From: Leptospira andrefontaineae
GTDB lineage: Bacteria > Spirochaetota > Leptospiria > Leptospirales > Leptospiraceae
NCBI RefSeq assembly: GCF_004770105.1
Contig: NZ_RQEY01000018.1
Coordinates: 124,001-188,000 of the forward strand
Direction of reading: 5' to 3'
DNA: 64,000 nt
The position numbers were made by a program, and so were the translations under genes. Position 1 is the stretch's first letter, and each line of letters begins with the position of its first letter. Below, piece after piece: positions 57,169 to 64,000 of this stretch. A model generated the notes under the pieces. The model was not told where the DNA came from. It was given only the letters and a program-made list of their open reading frames with translations, and ran no database searches.

Positions 57169-57516
57169 CTAGTATTTATGAATGGTCTTTCGGGCAGGTT
57201 GCTGCTTCTTACCTTGGATTTCAACGGATATTTCGCGAGTTAGGCGTTTTTCGTTGTCTTGGTAAAGTCCTTCGGCTGCCCTAGCGCCTGAAGGATTGCC
57301 GGAAGAATTCCAATCGGATGGAGTTTCCTTTGTCTTCATAGAAAGCATCTCTTGTTTTTGAGAAGATAGCTTATCCATCTCCGCTCCAATAGATACTTTT
57401 AAAGATTCCGAATAATCCCGGTCTGCTGCAATTCTATCCTTGATCTTGCCTAGTTCGGTCAGGTCCCGATCTATTTCTTCTGTTTTGCGTAATAGATGTG
57501 CCACTTTAATTTTCAT
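57169..57516 (-). CDS. Hypothetical coiled-coil protein, 115 residues
   Basis: I do not recognise this protein. The first 70 residues form a strongly charged coiled coil (VAHLLRKTEEIDRDLTELGK, MDKLSSQKQEMLSMK). A polar, disordered tail ends in KKQQPARKTIHKY. It has no signal or membrane segment. The neighbours are a membrane protein upstream (18-base gap) and the SurA-like lipoprotein downstream, suggesting a co-transcribed envelope group. Confidence 0.55.
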   Translation of the reverse strand: MKIKVAHLLRKTEEIDRDLTELGKIKDRIAADRDYSESLKVSIGAEMDKLSSQKQEMLSMKTKETPSDWNSSGNPSGARAAEGLYQDNEKRLTREISVEIQGKKQQPARKTIHKY

Positions 57517-57534
57517 GGAATAAGACCTGGAACT

Positions 57535-58239
57535 TTAAACTTCAGTTCCTGAGTCTAGGCCCCAGGCTGCTTCTTGCAAGTAGGAAAAAAAGAGCCCGCA
57601 GGTGAGGATCATCAACTCTTCTCCCGGTTTGGATAGGCATATAAGAAAGAAGAAGGTGGAAAATAAGAGACTGCTAAGAAGATCCTTCTTTCCCTTCCAA
57701 AGAACCCAAAACATTCCTAAAAATAACAGTACTGATTTAAATAGGGAAGGTTCTAAACCGGGATGAGCCGGCTCATATAAGAGCCAAACTCCCGAAAGTA
57801 AAACACAAAGTCCTAAAATAATAATACGAACCTGTTTCGGAATGGATAAAATTAGAAATAAGGAAAGTGCAGGGATGAGAAATGGAGAAAGTTCCCTTCT
57901 GGAAAAAGAAAGGATACAAGAACCAGCCAATATTAGAACACCTAAAGTTTCCCTGAACGCCGGAGAACGACTTCCTAAGAAAGAAAATCCCCCCGAGGAG
58001 ATCATACCCGCGAGACTCAAGCAGACTAAATCTAAAATGGATTCCGCAGCTGTTCCATCCCAAAAGGAAACCGCACATATCGAAGCTGGAAATATTAAAA
58101 AATTGAGATTGGGTCTAAGCGTTTTAGAAGAATGGAATTGGGAAAATGCGATCGTAAGACAAAGTACCAAGGAACCGGAGAATGGAAATCCATAGGTTTT
58201 GAAAAAGAGATAAGCTGAGGTGAAGAATAGAAAAACCAT
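57535..58239 (-). CDS. Multi-pass membrane protein, unknown
   Basis: A 234-residue hydrophobic protein with about seven membrane segments (for example FPFSGSLVLCLTIAF, VRIIILGLCVLLSGVWLLY, LFKSVLLFLGMFWVLW). No family motif was recognised. It is the first gene of the minus-strand group with the coiled-coil protein and the SurA-like lipoprotein and is divergent from the STAS gene. Confidence 0.5.
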   Translation of the reverse strand: MVFLFFTSAYLFFKTYGFPFSGSLVLCLTIAFSQFHSSKTLRPNLNFLIFPASICAVSFWDGTAAESILDLVCLSLAGMISSGGFSFLGSRSPAFRETLGVLILAGSCILSFSRRELSPFLIPALSLFLILSIPKQVRIIILGLCVLLSGVWLLYEPAHPGLEPSLFKSVLLFLGMFWVLWKGKKDLLSSLLFSTFFFLICLSKPGEELMILTCGLFFSYLQEAAWGLDSGTEV

Positions 58240-58283
58240 TGTATCTATTATGAAATTCCGGTATCTTGACGAATCGAACAGTT

Positions 58284-58634
58284 ATGATCCTGAACGAGAT
58301 TATCATCTCAACGGAAAAGATAGACAGCGTTCAAGTTCTGAAATTGCAGGGTTCTATCAACTCCTTTACGGAGAAAAAATTCAAGGATGTGCTTTCCTTG
58401 GCGGTTCGCCAGGGACCGGTCATCATGGATATGGAAGACGTACATTTGGTATCCTCCACTGGGGTCCAGGCCTTAAAAGAAGTGAGCCAATCCAGTTTTT
58501 CCAGTAAGAACAAACTCGTCCTTGTAAATATCTCAAAAGCAGTGATCAATGTTTTTAAAATGGCAGGCTTAAGCGGATTTTTCCTAATCGCAAATGACGA
58601 AGAGGCCGCTTTAAAGATGGCTTCTAAACGTTGA
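58284..58634 (+). CDS. STAS-domain anti-sigma-factor antagonist-like protein
   Basis: A 116-residue single STAS domain (SpoIIAA-like). Typical pieces are LKLQGSINSFTEKKFKDVL, VIMDMEDVHLVSSTGVQALK, with the phosphorylatable Ser57/Ser58 in SST, and VNISKAVINVFKMAGLSGFF. It likely binds an anti-sigma or other serine kinase that is not in the window. I chose the ATG at 58284; a TTG at 58266 would add six residues. The nearest plus-strand gene follows 35 bases later. Confidence 0.85.
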   Translation: MILNEIIISTEKIDSVQVLKLQGSINSFTEKKFKDVLSLAVRQGPVIMDMEDVHLVSSTGVQALKEVSQSSFSSKNKLVLVNISKAVINVFKMAGLSGFFLIANDEEAALKMASKR

Positions 58635-58669
58635 TTCTCGGATCAAAGATGGACTCTCGGAAATAGAAA

Positions 58670-59425
58670 ATGAAATCTGAAAAAACTTCTTCCTTTAATT
58701 ATTTTAGAAAGGCTTGGCATTTACTTGGGCTGATCATCCCAGCATTCTATTATTTCGATGTATTCCATGGACAATTTTTGCTCGTGTATGCAACTCGTGC
58801 CATTCTTACAATTTTACTCGTTCTATGTCTTGGACTTTTGGTCTTATTAGAATGGACAAGATTCCATATTCCGATTGTCCAAACTGTATTCGTGAAGTTA
58901 GCCGGTCCTTTATTAAAAGAAGAAGAGAAGTCGAGGATCAATGGAACTTTTCCTTATTTTCTCTCAATCACCTTAGTTGTATTTTTCTTCCCTCCTGATG
59001 TCGCAATTCTTTCTCTATTATTCTTAGTGATCGGGGATCCAATGGCTGCTTGGGTGGGAACTCATTTTGGAAAGAATAGATTTTCGAATGGAAAATCCAA
59101 AGAAGGGATCTTAGCATTTATCCTTTCTTCTACGATCGTAGGACTTTGGTTTATTTATGTGGTTCAGTCGGGTTCGAGGGAATTCGGGATCTACCAATTT
59201 TCTTCCGGTGAGTTTTTGCAGAATGTAATTTTAGTTCTACCGGCTGTGATTGCTGCCGCAGTAACCGAATTATACAGTGGAACTTATTGGAATGGGATAG
59301 TGGATGATAATCTTTTGATCCCGGTTGTTTCTGCGGTTGTCTTGGGAGTATTTGCTTATTATACTCTGGATCTGAGTATAGGACAGATCTTCCTGAACCC
59401 GGCACAGATTTTCGAAACGTATTAG
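58670..59425 (+). CDS. Dolichol-kinase / phosphatidate-cytidylyltransferase-like membrane protein
   Basis: A 251-residue membrane protein with about seven helices. It has an N-terminal FRKAWHLLGLIIP and a central GDPMAAWVGTHFGKNRF followed by GKSKEGILAF, the R-K-x-x-H, G-D-x-x-A and G-K-x-x-x-G pattern of the dolichol kinase/VTE5/CDP-DAG synthase superfamily (CTP-dependent lipid kinases). It may phosphorylate an isoprenoid alcohol or handle lipid precursors; substrate is not predictable. A hairpin follows at 59437. Confidence 0.75.
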   Translation: MKSEKTSSFNYFRKAWHLLGLIIPAFYYFDVFHGQFLLVYATRAILTILLVLCLGLLVLLEWTRFHIPIVQTVFVKLAGPLLKEEEKSRINGTFPYFLSITLVVFFFPPDVAILSLLFLVIGDPMAAWVGTHFGKNRFSNGKSKEGILAFILSSTIVGLWFIYVVQSGSREFGIYQFSSGEFLQNVILVLPAVIAAAVTELYSGTYWNGIVDDNLLIPVVSAVVLGVFAYYTLDLSIGQIFLNPAQIFETY

Positions 59426-59436
59426 GAAAAAGGATT

Positions 59437-59470
59437 TTGCTTTTATGATCATCTATTATCACAAAAGCAA
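59437..59470. terminator. Strong hairpin between the lipid-kinase-like gene and the MNT-HEPN pair
   Basis: ttgctttt-a-tgat pairs with atca-c-aaaagcaa: 8 + 4 base pairs around one mismatch, with an eight-base loop. It may terminate the upstream gene or be an operator for the toxin-antitoxin pair; it lies just before a promoter-like sequence. Confidence 0.5.
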
Positions 59471-59476
59471 TAGGTC

Positions 59477-59505
59477 TTGACATTTTTGAAAATTAAGATT
59501 TGAAT
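59477..59505 (+). promoter_or_regulatory. Candidate promoter of the MNT-HEPN module
   Basis: TTGACA (59477-59482), a perfect consensus -35, is followed by 17 bases and TTGAAT (four of six matches to the -10). It lies 17 bases before the MntA-like ATG (59522), with the hairpin at 59437 just upstream. Confidence 0.45.
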
Positions 59506-59521
59506 TAAAGTCGATCTTATT

Positions 59522-59821
59522 ATGATTACTGCTCCGAAAGTCCAAGAAATTATTTTCGCTCATAGAGAAGAGTTACGTTCTTTGGGAGTAGAAAAACTTT
59601 TTCTTTTCGGCTCTGTTGCAAAAAAAAAGAACCAAGAAACTAGCGATGTGGATTTATTAGTTAAGTTTCATTTCGGTAAGAAGAATTTCGATAATTTTAT
59701 GGATCTGTCCTTTCATCTGGAAAAGATCTTAGAAGAAGATGTGGATCTTATGACCGATGATTCTCTTTCTGAAAAGTTCAGAAACTCGATCATGTCCGAG
59801 GCTCTGGAAATTGAAATTTGA
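59522..59821 (+). CDS. MNT nucleotidyltransferase antitoxin (MntA-like)
   Basis: A 99-residue minimal nucleotidyltransferase. It has the exact GSX10DXD motif: Gly30-Ser31, then ten residues, then Asp42-Val-Asp44, plus a third acidic Asp75 in the DVDLM stretch. In the HEPN-MNT type VII toxin-antitoxin system, MntA blocks the partner HEPN RNase by adding AMP to a tyrosine. Unlike the usual order in Shewanella, here MNT comes first. The promoter and hairpin lie upstream; the next gene overlaps it by 11 bases. Confidence 0.87.
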   Translation: MITAPKVQEIIFAHREELRSLGVEKLFLFGSVAKKKNQETSDVDLLVKFHFGKKNFDNFMDLSFHLEKILEEDVDLMTDDSLSEKFRNSIMSEALEIEI

Positions 59822-60161
59822 TATAGAGTATCTAAATCATATCAAAGATGAAATAGATTTTTTGAACTTAAAATCCAATACCTTGGATCGAAACGAATTT
59901 TTAACCGATGAAACCATCAAAAGGGCATTTATTCGTAGTATTGAAATTATCGGAGAGGCGGCGACTAAGATTTCAGATCCTTTCAAAAGCAAGTATCCGG
60001 AAATTGAGTGGAAAAAGTTATCCGCAACCAGAAATCGATTAATACACGGATATTTTGTAGTGGATTACGATATCGTATGGGATTTAATTATAAATAAAAT
60101 TCCTGCCTTAGAAAAACAGATAACATTTATACTCGAAAAAGAACGGACTTTATTCGATTAA
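59811..60161 (+). CDS. HEPN toxin (HepT-like RNase)
   Basis: A 116-residue all-helical HEPN protein with the RX4HXY motif: Arg74, His79 and Tyr81 in ATRNRLIHGYF. This is the nuclease and AMP-accepting site of HepT. I chose the TTG at 59811, giving MKFDIEYLNHIKDEID as for typical HepT lengths. It overlaps the antitoxin stop by 11 bases, implying coupled translation; an in-frame ATG at 59757 would lie 18 codons upstream inside mntA. Short RNA cleavage is the known action of the family. Confidence 0.85.
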   Translation: MKFDIEYLNHIKDEIDFLNLKSNTLDRNEFLTDETIKRAFIRSIEIIGEAATKISDPFKSKYPEIEWKKLSATRNRLIHGYFVVDYDIVWDLIINKIPALEKQITFILEKERTLFD

Positions 60162-60182
60162 AGTTGGAAATTCTTTTATCTG

Positions 60183-60755
60183 CTAAGGAGTCTTTTCCGC
60201 AGGAAGGACATGATACACAAAGTCGATTTTCGTTTTGGTACTACCCTTAATCCCTTTTGCTGACCAGGTAAATTCTAAATCCGTAGGAAAAATAGAAGTT
60301 TCGTAAGGATATTGGCCTAAACGATTTTCTTTTTTCTGTTTTTCTTTCACCATCGAACCTAGATAATTAAAAGAACCGATCCAATCTTCTCCGATCTCGA
60401 AACCTTCCATTTTACCTTTTACACCGGCAAATTCGTACATTGCAAAGTAGGTCTCTTGGATCTGTTTTCTTTCTTCCGGACTCATTCTGCGATTCATTCG
60501 AAGTATGAATCCTGGAGTTTCACGAGCATGGAAATAAAGAAAATTACCTAATTCTTCCCAGGTATTCGGCTTTTTGGCATTCGGAATATCCACTGAATAT
60601 TTTTTATTCAAGGGAGAAGGTTCTCTGCACACTCCATCTCTCGTGAAATAGTCGCAAAGTTCCACATTGCTAACGGAGAGAACTGTAGGTTCGCAGGCTG
60701 CGAATACAAGCAAAGATAATGATATGAGTTTAACGTTTTTCCAAAGAGCTAACAT
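60183..60755 (-). CDS. Hypothetical lipoprotein
   Basis: A 190-residue predicted lipoprotein. I start at 60755, giving MLALWKNVKLISLSLLVFAAC with lipid Cys 21; an upstream in-frame start at 60878 would add 41 non-signal residues inside the previous gene. No known domain was recognised. The mature protein is polar with a C-terminal EFTWSAKGIKGSTKTKIDFV. Its start overlaps the DUF4416 gene end by 26 bases. It converges on the HEPN toxin (21-base gap). Confidence 0.6.
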   Translation of the reverse strand: MLALWKNVKLISLSLLVFAACEPTVLSVSNVELCDYFTRDGVCREPSPLNKKYSVDIPNAKKPNTWEELGNFLYFHARETPGFILRMNRRMSPEERKQIQETYFAMYEFAGVKGKMEGFEIGEDWIGSFNYLGSMVKEKQKKENRLGQYPYETSIFPTDLEFTWSAKGIKGSTKTKIDFVYHVLPAEKTP

Positions 60756-61275
60756 AAGATTCTCGTAAATTAGTAAAAAAGTATAAAACTTCAGGATGTT
60801 TAAAAAATGCCCAGGCTGCGCTTTCCGGGATCCATTTTTGGCCTTGGTAGGTATAAATAATTTCAGCAAAGACTCCATGGAACATATAGATCCTATGCAA
60901 ATCTTCTTCTAAAGAAGCTAGAACCAAATTATAAGGAGTTAGATAACCCGGTAATATTCTGATAGATTCATCCGATTTGCGCAAAGATGTCTGGAATTTA
61001 GTACATTCTTTTTGGAGACTCGGAAGTTCTTCTCTGGAAATCCTTCTCTTCAGAGAAAGGATACGAGTAAATCTTCCTATAGGAGAATCTAAAAAATTCT
61101 CAAATTGATGGGTCCATTTAGGAAGAGCTTTGGATTCGTAGAGTGCTTGCGAAAATGTATCTTCCGCTTTTTCTTTCAAACGATAATAGGCCTCTTCATT
61201 TTCATAGGAAACCACTATAAAGAAAGAAGCTGGGAGAGGTTTTTTGGGTTTGGAAGAAGTTTGTTTGGAATTCAC
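60730..61275 (-). CDS. DUF4416 family protein
   Basis: A 181-residue cytoplasmic protein. The C-terminal ILPGYLTPYNLVLASLE ... HRIYMFHGVFAEI ... WAFFKHPEVLYFF pattern matches DUF4416 (I-x-P-G-Y-L-x-x-x-x-L-V-L-A, H-R-I-Y-L, G-x-x-A-E-x). The family is of unknown function and found across spirochaetes and deltaproteobacteria. The gene precedes and overlaps a lipoprotein gene by 26 bases, so the two are probably linked. It lies 26 bases after the YheT-like gene on the same strand. Confidence 0.75.
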   Translation of the reverse strand: MNSKQTSSKPKKPLPASFFIVVSYENEEAYYRLKEKAEDTFSQALYESKALPKWTHQFENFLDSPIGRFTRILSLKRRISREELPSLQKECTKFQTSLRKSDESIRILPGYLTPYNLVLASLEEDLHRIYMFHGVFAEIIYTYQGQKWIPESAAWAFFKHPEVLYFFTNLRESYVSSLEKR

Positions 61276-61301
61276 TTGTTTGGCGGGTTTCAGGCAGCAG
61301 A

Positions 61302-62303
61302 TTATAATTTGGAATCGAAATAATCCAGCAGAATTTTAGTAAGCCAGCGACCGTCCGGAAGGTCTGGTTTGGAATCGGTCACAAATCCAACATGGCCTCC
61401 TTGTTTGGTCAGAATGGTTTTTAAGTTCGGAAGTTTGGACCATTGGATCGAATTCCACTCGAATAAAGGAACAACTGGATCATCTTCCGCATGGATCAGT
61501 ATTCCAGGAAGTGTTATGGATTGGATATAATTGATACAGGAATTCTTTTTATAATATTCCATTGCACTAGGATATCCGAAAGAAGGAGCGGTGATCATAT
61601 CGTCGAAATCGAAAAAAGTTCTTATTTTCTTGGAATTTTCCAACTGCAAAGGAGTTAGATCCAAGATACCTTCTTTGATCTTCTTCTTAAAACTACTGAT
61701 AAAATGATTCCTATAAAATCTTCCGGAAAGTGAATCTATAAAGTCACAGTTTTTTGCAAGATCCAGAGGAGGGGAGACTGCGGAGAATGCGATTGACTTA
61801 TGATTTCTGGATTCTCCGAAAAATTTTAGGACCAGATTTGCGGAGAGAGAAAATCCGGACACATAGATCTTCTTGCTCAGATATTCATACATATAATCCA
61901 GAACATCTTGTAAGTCTTCCGACTGACCTGCGTAATATGACTTACTTGCAAATCCTCTTCCTCTTCCGCAGTTTCGCAGATTCATACGGATGACCCCGTA
62001 TCCTCTTTCTAAGGCGGAAGTTGCTAGAGACACTAAATAAGAACTTTCTGAATCACCTTCCATTCCATGGATCATGAGTATATACGTTCCGTTGGAAGGA
62101 ATTGCACTCTTACGATAAGAAGAAACGGGAGGGTTATGTTCTAACCAAAGTTTATCTCCGGATTCTCCGCTTACAGTAAGAAGAATATCTTCGCAATAGT
62201 AAGAAGTTCTAAGCGGATTTTCAGGAGGAAAAAGTGTGCTGTAAATAGTTTGAGCGTGTTTGCCCGAGACGAATCTTTTAGGTCGAAAATGAGAGGCTTC
62301 CAT
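61302..62303 (-). CDS. YheT/EMB8-like alpha/beta-hydrolase
   Basis: A 333-residue cytoplasmic protein of the AB_hydrolase/YheT group. Motifs are the N-terminal FVSGKHAQTIYSTL, the oxyanion-side ILMIHGMEGDSES, a RMNLRNCGRGRGF segment, the nucleophile elbow VSGFSLSANLVLKFF (Ser in the F-S-L-S-A-N version of YheT's G-F-S-L-G-G-N), and an AEDDPVVP loop with acid. It is probably an esterase-type enzyme of unknown substrate. It follows a small protein at 62307 by 3 bases, in a minus-strand run from eno. Confidence 0.8.
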   Translation of the reverse strand: MEASHFRPKRFVSGKHAQTIYSTLFPPENPLRTSYYCEDILLTVSGESGDKLWLEHNPPVSSYRKSAIPSNGTYILMIHGMEGDSESSYLVSLATSALERGYGVIRMNLRNCGRGRGFASKSYYAGQSEDLQDVLDYMYEYLSKKIYVSGFSLSANLVLKFFGESRNHKSIAFSAVSPPLDLAKNCDFIDSLSGRFYRNHFISSFKKKIKEGILDLTPLQLENSKKIRTFFDFDDMITAPSFGYPSAMEYYKKNSCINYIQSITLPGILIHAEDDPVVPLFEWNSIQWSKLPNLKTILTKQGGHVGFVTDSKPDLPDGRWLTKILLDYFDSKL

Positions 62304-62306
62304 AGA

Positions 62307-62663
62307 TCAACGGATTTCGTTTTCTTTAAAAAACTCTTTCCACTCTTCTTCTTGTTCTTTTTTTAAAAGTGATTTTTTATCTAAGAACTTTCTGAACTTT
62401 TTCAGGAAAACTTTTCCTTTTTCTCTGATCTTTGAATCGTCTGGAAACATATCTTCCAGATAGAAATTCAAAAACTCATCCAGCTCGAAACCACCCAGAT
62501 CGGTTATTAGTATTTTTTCGGACGAATCTTCCGGGCCTTCGAATAATAACTCGGAGAATTCCAGAAATAAGGAAGGCATTTCTTTTTCTGAAGAAGAAGC
62601 TCCTTCCGGAATAGTTTCCAGAAAGGAGCGAACGGTTTCTTCTAAGGAAGAGGGACCAGACAA
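62307..62663 (-). CDS. Hypothetical protein, 118 residues
   Basis: I do not recognise this protein. The 118 residues are acidic and helical (EGASSSEKEMPSLFLEFSEL, LNFYLEDMFPDDSKI) with a Lys/Glu-rich C-terminus. There is no signal peptide or membrane segment. It lies between the YheT-like gene (3-base gap) and clpP (12-base gap) on the same strand. Confidence 0.5.
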   Translation of the reverse strand: MSGPSSLEETVRSFLETIPEGASSSEKEMPSLFLEFSELLFEGPEDSSEKILITDLGGFELDEFLNFYLEDMFPDDSKIREKGKVFLKKFRKFLDKKSLLKKEQEEEWKEFFKENEIR

Positions 62664-62675
62664 GTTTATAAAACC

Positions 62676-63278
62676 TTAATTTTGTTTAGGGAATTCGATT
62701 TTGGTTGCGAGAGTATCTACGATCCCGTATTTGATCGCTTCTTCTGCATCCATATAATAGTCTCTGTCTGTATCTTCTTCCAACTTTTCAACAGGATGAC
62801 CGCAAGCTTCTGCAAGTATTTGATTCAATCTTGCTCTAGTCTTTAGGATCTCTTCTGCATGGATCTGTAGATCTGTTGCAGGAGCGACAATCTGTCCTCC
62901 GATACTTGGTTGGTGGATCATTACTTTTCCGTTTGGCCAAATGGATCTTTTTCCTTTGACTCCAGCGGCGAGTAGGACAGAACCCATGGAAGCTGCAAGT
63001 CCCATACATACGGTATGAACAGGAGAAGTGATCATCTTCATTGTGTCATAAATGGTAAGTCCTGAAGTAACAACTCCGCCTGGACTATTTATATAGAATG
63101 TAATTTCTTTTCCAGGATCTGACATTTCCAGGTATAAAAGTTTTCCTACGATGTCTTTTGCGGATTCATCCGTAACCGCACCCCATAAAAAGATTTTTCT
63201 ATGGTCGATGAACTTTTTGGAAATTTTGCTACCGGCTAATTCTTCGAAAACTTCGCTGATTTTTTCTGTCTCGGACAT
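62676..63278 (-). CDS. clpP: ATP-dependent Clp protease proteolytic subunit
   Basis: A 200-residue serine peptidase that forms the barrel chamber of Clp proteases. The catalytic residues are Ser97 (MGLAASMGS), His122 (MIHQPS) and an Asp in the DTDRD stretch (about 169-173). I start at [10 protein letters not shown]; a TTG 22 codons upstream (63344) would overlap the FtsB-like gene. It is part of the minus-strand run eno, ftsB-like, clpP. Leptospira has more than one ClpP; this eno-linked copy is, from memory, the one called ClpP2. Confidence 0.9.
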   Translation of the reverse strand: MSETEKISEVFEELAGSKISKKFIDHRKIFLWGAVTDESAKDIVGKLLYLEMSDPGKEITFYINSPGGVVTSGLTIYDTMKMITSPVHTVCMGLAASMGSVLLAAGVKGKRSIWPNGKVMIHQPSIGGQIVAPATDLQIHAEEILKTRARLNQILAEACGHPVEKLEEDTDRDYYMDAEEAIKYGIVDTLATKIEFPKQN

Positions 63279-63288
63279 TCTGGCTCCC

Positions 63289-63753
63289 TTACGTAGCGGT
63301 TCGTTCTTCCAGTTTCTTCCTCCGTAATTTCCTGAAAACTCCAATAAATACGAAAGCTACAAAGGAAACGTAAAAAAAGCGAAGCAACTGGATCGGAGGG
63401 ACCGGCATATCACGATCCGCTCTTAAAGCAATTAGACGGGAGGCGAGGACCGGACGATTCTCCGCTTTTGGTTCCGGCTCCCTAAATTTGATAATTTGTG
63501 CGTTTTCTGATAGAAGATAATACTTTCTGGCTTCTTTCTCCAATGCGACCTTATCATCACGTAGAAGTTTTTGCCTTTCTTCTAATTGTCTATTCTCATA
63601 CTCCAGTCTTTCCACATCCAAACGAAGGCTGGAAAGACTGGTTTCTAGGGTAGACCTTACGACCAAACCTGACTCTCCCAATACCGTGAAGTAAAACATT
63701 CCGGAAAGGAAGAGCAGAAGTATAAATAGTTTGTTCGCCAGATTCATGCCCAT
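63289..63753 (-). CDS. FtsB/DivIC-like septum-formation protein
   Basis: A 154-residue bitopic protein. A membrane segment ([17 protein letters not shown]) is followed by a long coiled coil ([20 protein letters not shown]) as in FtsB/DivIC; a second hydrophobic segment ([18 protein letters not shown]) near the C-terminus is unusual for FtsB. Bacterial eno genes are often followed by this gene. It acts at the division septum with FtsL and FtsQ. Its start may be at either of two Met codons six bases apart. Confidence 0.8.
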   Translation of the reverse strand: MGMNLANKLFILLLFLSGMFYFTVLGESGLVVRSTLETSLSSLRLDVERLEYENRQLEERQKLLRDDKVALEKEARKYYLLSENAQIIKFREPEPKAENRPVLASRLIALRADRDMPVPPIQLLRFFYVSFVAFVFIGVFRKLRRKKLEERTAT

Positions 63754-63760
63754 AAGAAGT

Positions 63761-64000
<240 letters not shown>

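Overview
The window looks like the chromosome of a spirochaete of the genus Leptospira. Three things point there: many lipoproteins with loose lipoboxes (for example LTYC, ILNC, FVNC, FAAC), long PAS-domain kinases of the HisKA_2 type, and the gene order lipL31-like, uppP, lptD, which I recall from Leptospira. By eye the GC content is near 40 percent, higher than I remember for L. interrogans. This suggests a less pathogenic or saprophytic lineage, but that is an inference. I see no rRNA, tRNA, CRISPR array, prophage or insertion sequence.

Layout. 1-8.0 kb: a DUF445 protein, two multi-PAS HisKA_2 kinases, a cyclic-nucleotide-binding protein, an alpha/beta-hydrolase lipoprotein and an ABC-F ATPase. 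8.2-17.3 kb: a DUF1566-like lipoprotein facing a tight, overlapping four-gene minus-strand operon. That operon encodes a class III adenylate cyclase, a FecR protein with five repeats, a DUF5683-type protein and a beta-helix lipoprotein. 17.5-24.4 kb: a cyclophilin, then a kinase / response regulator / hybrid kinase operon, a 13-cysteine copper-storage-like protein, a GGDEF response regulator and an unknown protein.

24.4-39.4 kb: exonuclease III, then a long plus-strand run hisD-panC-mfd-lipL31-like-uppP-lptD-sugar transferase-gatC-gatA-hisF that mixes metabolism, repair, translation and envelope biogenesis. 39.6-52 kb: a lipase lipoprotein, a TrmH/SpoU methyltransferase, cysS, an acetyl-xylan-esterase-like protein that has lost its catalytic Ser and His, folD, asnS, a TPR protein, an LPP20/FlgP-like exported protein, a DinG-like helicase with an incomplete Fe-S cysteine set, and an SNF-family transporter. 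52-64 kb: clpB, a double-HTH regulator, a SurA-like lipoprotein group, a STAS protein, a dolichol-kinase-like membrane protein, an MNT-HEPN toxin-antitoxin pair, DUF4416, a YheT-like hydrolase, clpP, an FtsB/DivIC-like protein and the 3' part of eno.

The best candidates for an undescribed system are the adenylate cyclase-FecR-DUF5683-beta-helix operon (8956-17320), which reads as an envelope-sensing cAMP module, and the SurA-like lipoprotein / uppP / lptD / sugar-transferase envelope cluster. Smaller curiosities are a palindrome that serves as both terminator and coding sequence for two convergent genes, a family of GGAATTCC palindromes between genes, and the probable pseudo-esterase.
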